Below are positions 1-7,506 of a stretch of 20,736 nt of DNA, one piece after another; the stretch's first letter is position 1, and the number at the start of each line of letters is the position of its first letter. The stretch is taken from positions 1 to 20,736 of the forward strand of contig CAYJHD010000033.1 in NCBI GenBank assembly GCA_964370015.1, in the 5' to 3' direction. Under the pieces are notes generated by a model. It was not told where the DNA came from. It saw nothing but the letters and a program-made list of their open reading frames with translations, and ran no database searches. Source of the stretch: CAYJAD01 sp964370015. Lineage in GTDB: Bacteria > Desulfobacterota > Desulfovibrionia > Desulfovibrionales > Desulfovibrionaceae. The position numbers and the translations under genes were made by a program.

Positions 1-24
1 AGCCTTACAGGCGCATAAGAAAAA

Positions 25-43
25 CCACCAGCTAGGCTGGTGG
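25..43. terminator. Perfect 8-bp hairpin before the polyene operon
   Basis: CCACCAGC (25-32), loop TAG, GCTGGTGG (36-43) form a perfect stem. On the + strand the stem is followed by ATTCTTACTTA, a weak U-tract. On the - strand it is followed by TTTTTCTT, a better one. It most likely ends a gene lying left of the window and so marks the left boundary of the operon. Which direction it works in cannot be decided from the window. Confidence 0.55.
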
Positions 44-85
44 ATTCTTACTTATGTACTTGCCCAAGCTGTGCGGGGAAATAAC

Positions 86-114
86 TTGCGTTTTTGGGTA
101 CTTTTAGACACAAT
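86..114 (+). promoter_or_regulatory. Weak candidate promoter of the aryl polyene operon
   Basis: TTGCGT (86-91), a 17-nt spacer and CACAAT (109-114) match the sigma70 boxes only partly (3/6 and 4/6). The site lies between the hairpin at 25-43 and the first gene, where a promoter is expected. The match is poor, so the main promoter could lie elsewhere in 45-135 or use another sigma factor. Confidence 0.25.
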
Positions 115-150
115 ACGCCTTTTACAGCATGCCAAAGAGGGAGAAAATTT

Positions 151-873
151 GTGGAAAAAATTGCATTAATTACCGGAGGGGCCAAGGGTATTGGTCGCGG
201 CGTGGCTTTAGGTTTAGCCGCTGACGGTTTTGATATTTGGTTGAACTATCGAAGCGATCACGAAGGTGCTCAAGCTGTGGCTGCTGAAATTGTATCCCTT
301 GGGCGTCAATGTGTGCTGCTACCCTTTGATGTGTGCGATAAAGAAGCAGTGAGCGCGGCACTTGATCCTTTGCTTGAAGAACATACCCCCTATATTTTGG
401 TGAATAATGCCGGATTTGCCAAGGATACGGTGTTTGGGCTCATGAGCGATGCGCAGTGGGAAGATGTGCTTGATGTGCATTTAAATGGTTTCTTTTATGT
501 GACACGTAAAATTGTACCTTTGATGATGCGCAAAAGACAAGGGCGCATCATTACCATGGTGTCCACCGCAGGGCAAAGTGGTAATGCAGGACAAAGCAAT
601 TACTCCACCGCCAAGGCTGGTCTTATAGGGGCCACAAAATCTCTTGCCCGTGAACTTGCAAGACGCAATATTTTAGTCAACGCCGTGGCTCCAGGCTTCA
701 TCGAAACAGCCATGACTGAACATTTAGATATGGCTGAACATGTGAAATACATCCCTCAAGGGCGTGCCGGAAAAGTGGAAGAAGTGGCGGCATGCGTGCG
801 CTTTTTGTGCTCTCCCGGTGCCAGTTATATGACAGGACAAGTGCTCGCCGTTAATGGCGGCTTGTATATGTGA
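151..873 (+). CDS. apeQ: 3-oxoacyl-ACP reductase, FabG/ApeQ-like (SDR)
   Basis: NADPH-dependent ketoreductase of the short-chain dehydrogenase family, expected to reduce the beta-keto group after each extension of the polyene chain. It shows the TGxxxGIG cofactor motif at residues 8-15, a conserved NNAG, and the catalytic set Ser138, Tyr151, Lys155. The length (240 aa) is normal for FabG. I chose GTG at 151 over the upstream in-frame ATG at 94 because AGAGGGAG (136-143) sits 7 nt before it, and because the SDR fold begins right there (VEKIALITGG); the 19 extra residues from 94 match nothing. It is the first gene of the operon, 7 nt before the ketosynthase gene. The pairing with a following KS resembles the ApeQ-ApeR order of known APE loci. 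Confidence 0.9.
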   Translation: MEKIALITGGAKGIGRGVALGLAADGFDIWLNYRSDHEGAQAVAAEIVSLGRQCVLLPFDVCDKEAVSAALDPLLEEHTPYILVNNAGFAKDTVFGLMSDAQWEDVLDVHLNGFFYVTRKIVPLMMRKRQGRIITMVSTAGQSGNAGQSNYSTAKAGLIGATKSLARELARRNILVNAVAPGFIETAMTEHLDMAEHVKYIPQGRAGKVEEVAACVRFLCSPGASYMTGQVLAVNGGLYM

Positions 874-880
874 GTTTAGC

Positions 881-2092
881 ATGAAAAGAGTTGCCATCAC
901 CGGGGTAGGTGCCGTTTCAGTACTTGGTTTAACGGCTGAAAATATAAGCCAATCGCTTTATACAGGGCGATCGGGGCTTGTTTTTGAGCCCCAGCGTTTG
1001 ACGCATGGATTGCGTAGTGGACTTACCGGCCACATTGAGGGTTTTGATAGCGCCAAGTATCTTAACCGCAAGCAGCGTAAAAGTATGCCGGAATTTGCCG
1101 TCCAAGCTCATAGTGCGGCCATGGATGCTGTGTTACATGCCGGTTTAGAGCCACAAGACTTGGCTAATGATACATCGGCCCTTATTTTTGGTAATGATTC
1201 TTGCGTCATTCCCACTTTAGATCAAGCTGAGGCTCTTAGCCAATGCGGTAGCACCCAAAGTATGGGTAGCGGGCATGTTTTTCGATGTATGAACTCCACC
1301 ATCACCATGAATTTAAACGTGCTTTTTGGTAATACTGGTGCTGGTTGGACGGTGAGTGCGGCTTGCGCCAGTGGTGCCTATGCCATAGGCATGGCGGCCG
1401 ATGCCATACGTCTTGGGCGCATGGCACGAGTATTGTGCGGCGCTGCGCAAGAGATGGGCTGGAATGCTGTCAGTGCTTTTGATGGCTTGGGGGCTTTTTC
1501 CACAAGGCATGATGCACCTGAGTTGGCATCTCGTCCTTTCGATAAAGATCGTGATGGCCTTGTGCCCAGCGGCGGTGCGGCGGCCTTGGTGCTGGAAGAA
1601 TACTCCTTGGCGCAAAAACGCGGTGCCACCATATTGGGAGAAATTTGTGGCTTTGGCTGTAGCGCAGATGGTGAGGCTTTATCTGTGCCGAGTGCCGTGG
1701 GGCTTTCACGCGCCATGCGTATGGCTTTACGCGATGCTAACATGCAAACGCAAGACATAGATCTTATCAATGCCCACGCCACATCCACACCGCGCGGTGA
1801 TGCGGCAGAAGCGGAAAATATTATTCGTGTTTTTGGAGAACATTGTCCACCTGTCATGGCTCTGAAGGCCCTTACAGGCCATGAGCTTTGGATGTCCGGC
1901 GCATCGCAAATGGTATATGCCACACTCATGGCGCAACAAGGTTTTACAGCTCCCACCTATAATTTTATCGAGGGTGATACCACGCCCTTAAATATTTTAC
2001 GCCAGCGTAAGGAAGAACCGGCACGCACTATACTCTGTAATTCTGCAGGTTTTGGCGGCAGTAATGCTTGTTTAGTGGTGCGCTATTCATGA
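881..2092 (+). CDS. Beta-ketoacyl-ACP synthase (KS 1 of 3), FabF/ApeR-like
   Basis: Decarboxylative Claisen condensing enzyme of the thiolase fold, 403 aa, extending the ACP-bound chain with malonyl units. The catalytic triad is complete: Cys162 in SAACASGA, His299 in NAHATST, His334 in LTGHELW. The second His motif is unusual: GHELWMSGAS replaces the common GHTLGAAG. The start is ATG 881 rather than an in-frame ATG at 854, because the KS fold begins at once with KRVAITGVG and the longer form would overlap the reductase gene. Its stop overlaps the next start (ATGA), so the two are probably translationally coupled. Position next to the ketoreductase suggests the ApeR role (short-chain elongation), but KS subtype cannot be fixed by eye. 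Confidence 0.88.
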   Translation: MKRVAITGVGAVSVLGLTAENISQSLYTGRSGLVFEPQRLTHGLRSGLTGHIEGFDSAKYLNRKQRKSMPEFAVQAHSAAMDAVLHAGLEPQDLANDTSALIFGNDSCVIPTLDQAEALSQCGSTQSMGSGHVFRCMNSTITMNLNVLFGNTGAGWTVSAACASGAYAIGMAADAIRLGRMARVLCGAAQEMGWNAVSAFDGLGAFSTRHDAPELASRPFDKDRDGLVPSGGAAALVLEEYSLAQKRGATILGEICGFGCSADGEALSVPSAVGLSRAMRMALRDANMQTQDIDLINAHATSTPRGDAAEAENIIRVFGEHCPPVMALKALTGHELWMSGASQMVYATLMAQQGFTAPTYNFIEGDTTPLNILRQRKEEPARTILCNSAGFGGSNACLVVRYS

Positions 2093-3543
2093 ATATAGCC
2101 ATTGTGGGAAGCGGAATTTCTGGTTTGAGCGCGGCTTTGCTTTTGGCAAAGCAAGGACACAAGGTCAGTATTTTTGAAGCAGGACCAAGGCCGGCGCCTT
2201 TGCTTGCGGGATTTAGGCGTAAAGGTTTACTTTTTGATACAGGCTTTCACTATGGTGGTGGCATTGGTGAAGGTGGTATATTGCGCCAATGGTTACAGGC
2301 TCTTGATATTGAAAAATACTTAGAGTTTTACCCCGAAGGCAGCAGTGAAGTTTTTTTCTTTGAAGATGGCAGTCAAGGATATTTACATGCCGGCGAAGCA
2401 CTTCTTCCCAGTATTGAAAAACAATTTCCTGGTCACGGGCTTGGTATGCAAGACATTGTGCATGATTGCGATGCCGTATTGCAACTTTCTCCCTATACCA
2501 ACCCTCATCTTGAGGAGGATCCCTCCTTACATCTTGGTAATGCACAGAGTACATTGGCATATTTGGCAGATAAGCCCTTACCCCAGCGCTTAAAGGCCAT
2601 GCTTATGGCGCGTTGCTTGCTGTATGGCACACCACCTTCTCAATCTTCGTGGGAGCACTACGCGCTGGTATCTGGGCCGTATTTTCACTCTTGTGGCACG
2701 TGGAAGGGGGGTGGAGAAGCCCTCGTGAAGGCATTGTTGCAAGAGCTGAAAATTCATGATGTATCTGTACAGTGTCGTAGCCGTGTACAAGCCATTTTAG
2801 GGCAAAAATCCACAGGTATTGAGGGTATAGTGCTGGAAAATGGTCAGCAATTATCCTTTGAACAGTGCTATTTTACAGGGCATCCTAAGCAATTACAAAG
2901 CCTCTTGCCGCAGGGGGCTTTACGTCCTGCCTTTTATACGCATATAGAGGATATACCGGAAACATTGCCTGTACTTATGCTTTTTGCCCAATGTTCAGCC
3001 TTTGAGCCGGGGCAAAGCATGTATGTGCTCACTGAAGAGCATGAAAAAAATCCTGACAGCATGTTCTCTTCTGAGGGACAAGAGTCGGGCCTCTATATGT
3101 GCACAGGCTATCCAGCACCAGAGGCACAAGATAGCACCTCTTTGCCGCTTATGATGTTACGTTTTTTGCCACCTTGTTCTTTTGAGGATTTTTCCAAGGA
3201 GCAGTACGCAGAGTATAAGGCTAAAGCGGTGCAAGAGCTGGTGGAGCTTGCGGAAAAGCGTTGTCCTCAATTACGCGGAAAGTGGCGTGTTTTGGATGCT
3301 GCCACCGAGCGCACCATGCGTCAATGGGTTGTGGGCGGCACAGGATCTTTATACGGCATGCAGCATAGGGTTCAAGATATGCCTTTACTTTCGGTGACAC
3401 GTATGCCGGGGCTTTTCTTGGCAGGGCAAAATATCATTCTTCCTGGAGTATTGGGGGGAATTATCAGTGCTGCACTGGCTGTGGGATTTAGTTTGGGACA
3501 CGATATGGCATTGAAGGAGTTTCGTGCATGCGCACGCGCGTAG
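2089..3543 (+). CDS. FAD-dependent oxidoreductase, retinol saturase/CrtISO/phytoene desaturase type
   Basis: 484-aa flavoprotein of the COG1233 group, whose known members desaturate, saturate or isomerise conjugated polyenes. The N-terminus has the dinucleotide-binding GSGISG (residues 7-12) with an acidic end of the second strand (FEAG). A FDTGFHYGGG block follows, as in CrtISO and retinol saturases. The C-terminus carries RTMRQW...GSLYGMQH and GLFLAGQNIILPG, the FAD-closing segment of the family. The start is ATG 2089, overlapping the KS stop; the earlier in-frame start at 2068 would lie inside the KS gene. It ends 16 nt inside the next KS gene. This enzyme is not part of the E. coli/Xenorhabdus-type APE set. 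Its substrate is unknown; the neighbours suggest the ACP-bound or finished polyene. Confidence 0.8.
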   Translation: MNIAIVGSGISGLSAALLLAKQGHKVSIFEAGPRPAPLLAGFRRKGLLFDTGFHYGGGIGEGGILRQWLQALDIEKYLEFYPEGSSEVFFFEDGSQGYLHAGEALLPSIEKQFPGHGLGMQDIVHDCDAVLQLSPYTNPHLEEDPSLHLGNAQSTLAYLADKPLPQRLKAMLMARCLLYGTPPSQSSWEHYALVSGPYFHSCGTWKGGGEALVKALLQELKIHDVSVQCRSRVQAILGQKSTGIEGIVLENGQQLSFEQCYFTGHPKQLQSLLPQGALRPAFYTHIEDIPETLPVLMLFAQCSAFEPGQSMYVLTEEHEKNPDSMFSSEGQESGLYMCTGYPAPEAQDSTSLPLMMLRFLPPCSFEDFSKEQYAEYKAKAVQELVELAEKRCPQLRGKWRVLDAATERTMRQWVVGGTGSLYGMQHRVQDMPLLSVTRMPGLFLAGQNIILPGVLGGIISAALAVGFSLGHDMALKEFRACARA

Positions 3544-4772
3544 TCATTACAGGTATGGGGGCTGTTTCTCCCTATGGTGAAGGTGTGCAATGCATGGTGC
3601 ACGGCATGGAGCAAGGGGAAAATGTTTTACGCATGGCCCCGCATCACATTGGTGGGTCTCAAGTAAGTGTAGCTGGGATTGTACCGCCAGTGGCAGAAAA
3701 GCGCATTCCGCGCGAACTTCGTCGTGCCATGTCGCCCATGTCCATCTATGCCACTTTGGCTGCGTGGGAAGCTTTAACGCAAAGCGGCCTTATGGGACAA
3801 GGGGAGCAAGGACAGGAAATGTCTACCGCCACGCCACGTCCTCGCATGGGCTTAGCCTTGGGATCTACTTTAGGCAGTACTCAAGCCTTGCATGATTTCT
3901 TTGCCACTTTCTTGGAAGAAAATAGCGTTGAAAGTGTGCGCACCACCACATTTTTCAAGGTGATGAGTCATAGTGCGGCTTCCAATGTGGCTTTAGCCTG
4001 CCAAGTTCGCGGTAGGGTTTTAGCTCCTTCTGCGGCATGTGCTTCGGGGCTCATGGCTTTAGGTCTTGGTTATGAAAGTATTATGGCAGGGCAAGAGCAA
4101 CGCATGCTCTGTGGCGGTACCGATGAATATCACGCCCTCACTTCTGCCACCTTTGATCGCATGGGCGCAGCCAGTCATGCCACAGAAGAGAGCAAAGCTT
4201 CCTTACCCTTCGATGCAAGACGTAGTGGTGTGGTGTGTGGTGAAGGAGCCGGCATGCTCTTATTGGAAAGCTTAGAAAGTGCTTTGGAACGTAATGCGCC
4301 CATTTACGGAGAAATTTTAGGCTTTGCCATGGGGCAATCGGCCAATATAGCTCAGCCTGATGTGGAGTCCATACGTTTTTGCATGGAAGAAGCTTTGCAC
4401 AGTGCGGCATTGAAGCCTCAAGATGTGGGCTATGTAAATGCCCACGCCACGGCTACGCATCAGGGGGATAAGGCCGAAGCCGAAGCCATAGCACAGCTTT
4501 TTGGAGGACATGTGCCTGTGAGCTCTTTGAAAGGGCATATGGGGCACACCATGGCGGCTTGCGGTGCTTTGGAAAGCATTGCCTGTGTGCATATGTTAGC
4601 TCAAGGAAAGGCTTTCCCCACTTTGGGACTTGAACATATAGATCCTCTATTGCCTGCATTGCAATATGTACACTACGAGCAAGCGGCCTTAGCAAAACCT
4701 TTACTAAAGAACTGTTTTGCGTTAGGAGGGTGCGTGTGTAGTCTTGTTTTAGATAGGTATCATTCAAAGTAA
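3528..4772 (+). CDS. Beta-ketoacyl-ACP synthase (KS 2 of 3)
   Basis: 414-aa condensing enzyme with complete catalytic residues: Cys171 in AACASGL, His306 in NAHATATHQGD, His340 in GHMGHTMAACGA. The N-terminus TRVVITGMGAVSPYG is typical for FabF. The start is supported by AAGGAG (3514-3519), 8 nt upstream and inside the preceding gene, so expression is coupled to the FAD enzyme. The sequence differs clearly from the KS at 881 and the KS at 13244, so it is not a recent duplicate. It could be the ApeO-type or ApeR-type synthase or an additional condensation enzyme; a phylogeny would decide. Confidence 0.88.
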   Translation: MRTRVVITGMGAVSPYGEGVQCMVHGMEQGENVLRMAPHHIGGSQVSVAGIVPPVAEKRIPRELRRAMSPMSIYATLAAWEALTQSGLMGQGEQGQEMSTATPRPRMGLALGSTLGSTQALHDFFATFLEENSVESVRTTTFFKVMSHSAASNVALACQVRGRVLAPSAACASGLMALGLGYESIMAGQEQRMLCGGTDEYHALTSATFDRMGAASHATEESKASLPFDARRSGVVCGEGAGMLLLESLESALERNAPIYGEILGFAMGQSANIAQPDVESIRFCMEEALHSAALKPQDVGYVNAHATATHQGDKAEAEAIAQLFGGHVPVSSLKGHMGHTMAACGALESIACVHMLAQGKAFPTLGLEHIDPLLPALQYVHYEQAALAKPLLKNCFALGGCVCSLVLDRYHSK

Positions 4773-4780
4773 AGGTTAAT

Positions 4781-5050
4781 ATGAACGACGATATGATTGC
4801 GGTCAAAGTGAATGCAGCTTTGGCAGAAGAGTTTGAGTTAGACGCTGAAGATTTACATGCTGAGGCGCATATTCGTGATGACTTGGGTCTGGATAGTCTT
4901 GACATTGTGGATATGGTCATTGTGCTTGAAAAAACATTTCAATTTAAGTTGCCCAATCGTGAAGCTTTGGCAACCATTCAAACCCTTGGGGATATTTATG
5001 CCTATATTGCACAGCTACGTGATACAGGTGTGGTGTCTTCTGACCAATAG
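4781..5050 (+). CDS. Acyl carrier protein (ACP 1)
   Basis: 89-aa acidic carrier protein. The phosphopantetheine attachment site is Ser39 in LGLDSLDIVDM, the classical DSL motif at the start of helix II. It is expected to carry the starter or the growing polyene chain as a thioester. It lies 8 nt after KS 2. APE loci usually have two ACPs (ApeE and ApeF), and the second one here is at 12971. Which of the two loads the starter cannot be told from sequence alone. Confidence 0.93.
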   Translation: MNDDMIAVKVNAALAEEFELDAEDLHAEAHIRDDLGLDSLDIVDMVIVLEKTFQFKLPNREALATIQTLGDIYAYIAQLRDTGVVSSDQ

Positions 5051-5088
5051 TTTTTTGAGAAGGGGATTTGTGTCCCCATGAGGTAGAC

Positions 5089-5862
5089 ATGGGACAGCAA
5101 AATCTTGTCCAAGGCGCAGGTACAAGCGCATGGAAAACATGCGCCATTGCGGCTGTTTTTATTCTTTGGACAGTATGTATACTTCCCGTGGGCCTCTTTG
5201 CCGCTCTTCTTGCATGGCCTTTATCTGCCATGAAGCAGCGTCCTGTTTGGTTGGAGGAGGCGGCTCGTTCTTATGTGTCGCTGTATGGGCGAGGCATGCT
5301 CTTGTTATTGCGTCCATGGTTGCCTGTTCGCATACAAAATGCGCATAAAGTTTGGGAGCAAGGGCCTTGTGTTTTGGTGGTAAATCACCAATCTTTTTTA
5401 GATTTATACTTGCTTGGTTGCCAAAAACAAAGCAATTTATGCCTTGTGAGTAAATCATGGCCGTATAAAGTGCTTTTCTTTTTTGCGCCCATCATGCGTC
5501 TTGCTGGCTATGTGGATGCTGAAGCATTGCCTGCAGAAGAGGTGGCAAAGCATTGTCTTTTGCGTTTACAGCAAGGAGCCACGGTGGTATTTTTCCCCGA
5601 AGGCACACGTACTAGGGATGGCTCATTGCAAAAATTCCATGTGGGAGCTTTTGTTTTGGCTCAGCAAGCGCAAGTGCCTGTGGTGCCCATGCTCATTAAA
5701 AATGCGTGGCATGTATTCCCCAAAGGGGCAAAATTTTTTGCACCACAAACCATTCATATGGAAGTGCTAGATCCGGTTTTTCCGCAATCTTTTCACAAAG
5801 AAGATTTGCCACACAGGGCCATGCTTCGCCATGTGCGTAAGCTATTCACGGCTCATTTGTAA
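5089..5862 (+). CDS. PlsC-type lysophospholipid acyltransferase (ApeD-like)
   Basis: 257-aa membrane acyltransferase of the 1-acyl-glycerol-3-phosphate acyltransferase family. It has an N-terminal hydrophobic region (about residues 15-45), the catalytic HxxxxD motif NHQSFLD (His100, Asp105), the FPEGTR phosphate-binding motif (Glu171) and a VPVVPM motif IV. In APE loci an enzyme of this type is thought to join the polyene acyl chain to a lipid glycerol. Start: ATG 5089 has TGAGGT a few bases upstream. A TTG at 5068, in frame and directly behind AAGGGG, would add seven residues and is a possible alternative, though the spacing is short. It follows the ACP by 38 nt, fitting transfer from ACP to lipid. 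Confidence 0.85.
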   Translation: MGQQNLVQGAGTSAWKTCAIAAVFILWTVCILPVGLFAALLAWPLSAMKQRPVWLEEAARSYVSLYGRGMLLLLRPWLPVRIQNAHKVWEQGPCVLVVNHQSFLDLYLLGCQKQSNLCLVSKSWPYKVLFFFAPIMRLAGYVDAEALPAEEVAKHCLLRLQQGATVVFFPEGTRTRDGSLQKFHVGAFVLAQQAQVPVVPMLIKNAWHVFPKGAKFFAPQTIHMEVLDPVFPQSFHKEDLPHRAMLRHVRKLFTAHL

Positions 5863-5881
5863 ACAATTGTGAGGATAAGTT

Positions 5882-6289
5882 ATGAAAAAAATTCTTGTTA
5901 TGTCGGTTTTGCTTATGATGGTCTTTGCAGTGGGTTGCCGCCCAGGTACTCCTGTGACCAATTTGCAAAGCGTTCCTGTGACCACCCTTACCATGAAGCA
6001 AGCCACTCTTAATGAAGTACGTAAAGCCATTGTGGGTGGCGGGTCCATTACAGGCTGGCAAATGCGTGAGCTTTCTTCCGGTCTTTTAGAAGCTTCCATT
6101 GTTGTGCGCGGCAAGCATACTGTGGTGGTGGAAATTCCGTATTCTACGCAAAATTATTCCATCATTTATAAGTCCAGTAATAATATGGAATATGATGCCG
6201 CCAAAGGTACTATTCATCCCAATTATAACAAATGGGTTAATACCTTACGTCAAAATATTGATAAGCAAATTGATTTACTGCATGTGTAA
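5882..6289 (+). CDS. Small lipoprotein of unknown function
   Basis: 135-aa predicted lipoprotein. The signal peptide is short (MKK, hydrophobic core, VFAVGC) with the lipid-attachment Cys19. The mature part is one small soluble domain ending in IHPNYNKWVNTLRQNIDKQI, a pattern I associate with small conserved proteobacterial lipoproteins without an assigned role. GAGG (5871-5874) precedes the ATG at a good distance. It lies between the acyltransferase and a dehydratase gene, 19 nt after the former, so it is part of the operon. A role in placing or trafficking the lipidated pigment in the envelope is a guess from context only. Confidence 0.75.
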   Translation: MKKILVMSVLLMMVFAVGCRPGTPVTNLQSVPVTTLTMKQATLNEVRKAIVGGGSITGWQMRELSSGLLEASIVVRGKHTVVVEIPYSTQNYSIIYKSSNNMEYDAAKGTIHPNYNKWVNTLRQNIDKQIDLLHV

Positions 6290-6336
6290 TTTTTCGACTC
6301 ATGTGTAAAGAAAAAGATTGCACCAAGGAGGATGCT

Positions 6337-6849
6337 GTGGCCCAAAATATGTGTCGAGAAGAATGTCTCGATGTGTATGCTCTATTGCCACATCGTCCTC
6401 CTTTTTTATTGCTTGATAGTGTAAGTTTGAATGCTGAAGAGTGCCAAAGTCCTCAGACTGAAATGGGGCATGAAGGCGAACAAGAAATGGAGCAAGATGG
6501 GCTTTGGCAAGCCAGTGGGCAATGTCTGGTGCGGGAGGATAATCCTTTTGTGCGTGAGGATGCCAGCTTAGAGCCTGTGGCCTTTGGGGAGATGATAGCC
6601 CAGTGCGCCGGAGCTTTGGGGCTTTTGGCAGATGGCATGTCAGACGCTGAGGTTGGCCCTCCCATAGGGTATTTGGCCGCCATGCGTCCCATTCGTATGC
6701 ATGACATGGCGAAAGTGGGCGATCTTTTACATATCTATGTGCGTCGCTGCGCCACCATAGGCGCCATTTCCTTGGTGGAAGGAAAAGTTTTTTTGGGCAC
6801 GCAATGTGTGGCCGAAGGTCAGCTTAAAATTTTTGTGCAGGGGGCATAA
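6337..6849 (+). CDS. apeP: Hot-dog 3-hydroxyacyl-ACP dehydratase, ApeP-like subunit
   Basis: 170-aa hot-dog fold protein expected to take part in dehydrating 3-hydroxyacyl-ACP to the trans-enoyl form. LLPHRPPFLLLDSV (residues 16-29) is the N-terminal signature of FabZ/ApeP proteins. Glu85 in FGEMIAQCAGA matches the catalytic acidic position of FabZ (EAMAQ). No His matches the FabZ GHFP motif: Phe stands at the expected spacing, in a FVREDASLEP block. This complements the ApeI-like protein at 10441. Start: I chose GTG 6337 because AAGGAGG (6325-6331) lies 5 nt upstream. The in-frame ATG at 6301 has no visible ribosome site and would add 12 charged residues. A 50-residue segment between the LLPHRPPF block and the Glu motif is longer and more acidic than usual. 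Confidence 0.82.
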   Translation: MAQNMCREECLDVYALLPHRPPFLLLDSVSLNAEECQSPQTEMGHEGEQEMEQDGLWQASGQCLVREDNPFVREDASLEPVAFGEMIAQCAGALGLLADGMSDAEVGPPIGYLAAMRPIRMHDMAKVGDLLHIYVRRCATIGAISLVEGKVFLGTQCVAEGQLKIFVQGA

Positions 6850-6852
6850 ACT

Positions 6853-7506
6853 ATGCGAAGATTTTTCATGATGGCCATGGTTTCTTGTGCCCTTGGTTTT
6901 TTGTTTTTAATTCCCACGGCGCGCGCCGATGCACATGATGTTTTGCAAACATTGGCAAAACATACAGCTCCTTTGCAAAGTTTATATACCACCTTTACCC
7001 AAGAGAAAAAAATAACCGTCCTTTCAAAGCCCCTGCTTTCTCAAGGCTATATGTGCATGCAAAAGGCGCAGAGTGAGCAAAAAGAACGCTTGGTATGGGC
7101 GTATATCAAGCCGCAAGCATCGGGATTTGCCGCTGTGGGTAAGGAGAATTTTCACTGGAACGGCCCTTTGCAGCAAGGCCAAATGCCTAAACGTGCTCAA
7201 GGCCCCGAAGCCATGGCGCTTAAAACCGTGAGTGAGCATATACGCGCTTGGGTGCAGGTGAGTCCTGAGCATATTACCAGATTGTACACAGTGCAAAGTA
7301 CCACGGAAGAAGGCGTACACATTCTTATTTTACAGCCCAAACAAAAGCAAAATTTTTTTGAGACACTTAAGGTGAAGCTTACTTCAGCACTAGATGGTGT
7401 ACAAGAGCTTACTTTTCTAGAGAAAAATGGGGATAGTATGCGCATTTCATTTGCAAATCCACAGCGCAATACACCTTTACCTGCTGCGTGCTTTATTGTG
7501 CCTTAA
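6853..7506 (+). CDS. LolA-like periplasmic lipoprotein carrier (ApeL-like)
   Basis: 217-aa secreted protein with a cleavable signal peptide (MRRFF start, hydrophobic core, predicted cut after Ala25 in PTARA/DAHD). The mature part begins DVLQTLAKHTAPLQSLYTTFTQEKKI, typical for the outer-membrane lipoprotein carrier family (LolA/COG2834), in which an unclosed beta-barrel shields a lipid acyl chain in the periplasm. LolA-like proteins are standard in APE loci and probably carry the lipid-linked polyene to the outer membrane. The gene starts 3 nt after the dehydratase, and its stop overlaps the start of the exporter (TAATG), so carrier and exporter are co-translated. Confidence 0.83.
   Translation: MRRFFMMAMVSCALGFLFLIPTARADAHDVLQTLAKHTAPLQSLYTTFTQEKKITVLSKPLLSQGYMCMQKAQSEQKERLVWAYIKPQASGFAAVGKENFHWNGPLQQGQMPKRAQGPEAMALKTVSEHIRAWVQVSPEHITRLYTVQSTTEEGVHILILQPKQKQNFFETLKVKLTSALDGVQELTFLEKNGDSMRISFANPQRNTPLPAACFIVP

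Noticed and set aside
94..150. ATG 94 as the start of the ketoreductase
   Set aside because: The extra 19 residues have no match to the SDR fold, and a good ribosome site precedes GTG 151.
1378..1956. 192-codon frame on the - strand inside KS 1
   Set aside because: It lies fully within a strongly supported ketosynthase with its catalytic motifs, and the translation is rich in Ser, Pro, Ala and Arg without recognisable motifs. It is an antisense shadow.
4453..4920. 155-codon - strand frame across the KS 2 and ACP 1 junction
   Set aside because: It crosses two well-supported genes and reads as low-complexity Ser/Thr-rich sequence.
6301..6336. ATG 6301 as the start of the ApeP-like dehydratase
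   Set aside because: There is no ribosome site before it, while AAGGAGG sits 5 nt before GTG 6337, and the added residues do not resemble the family.
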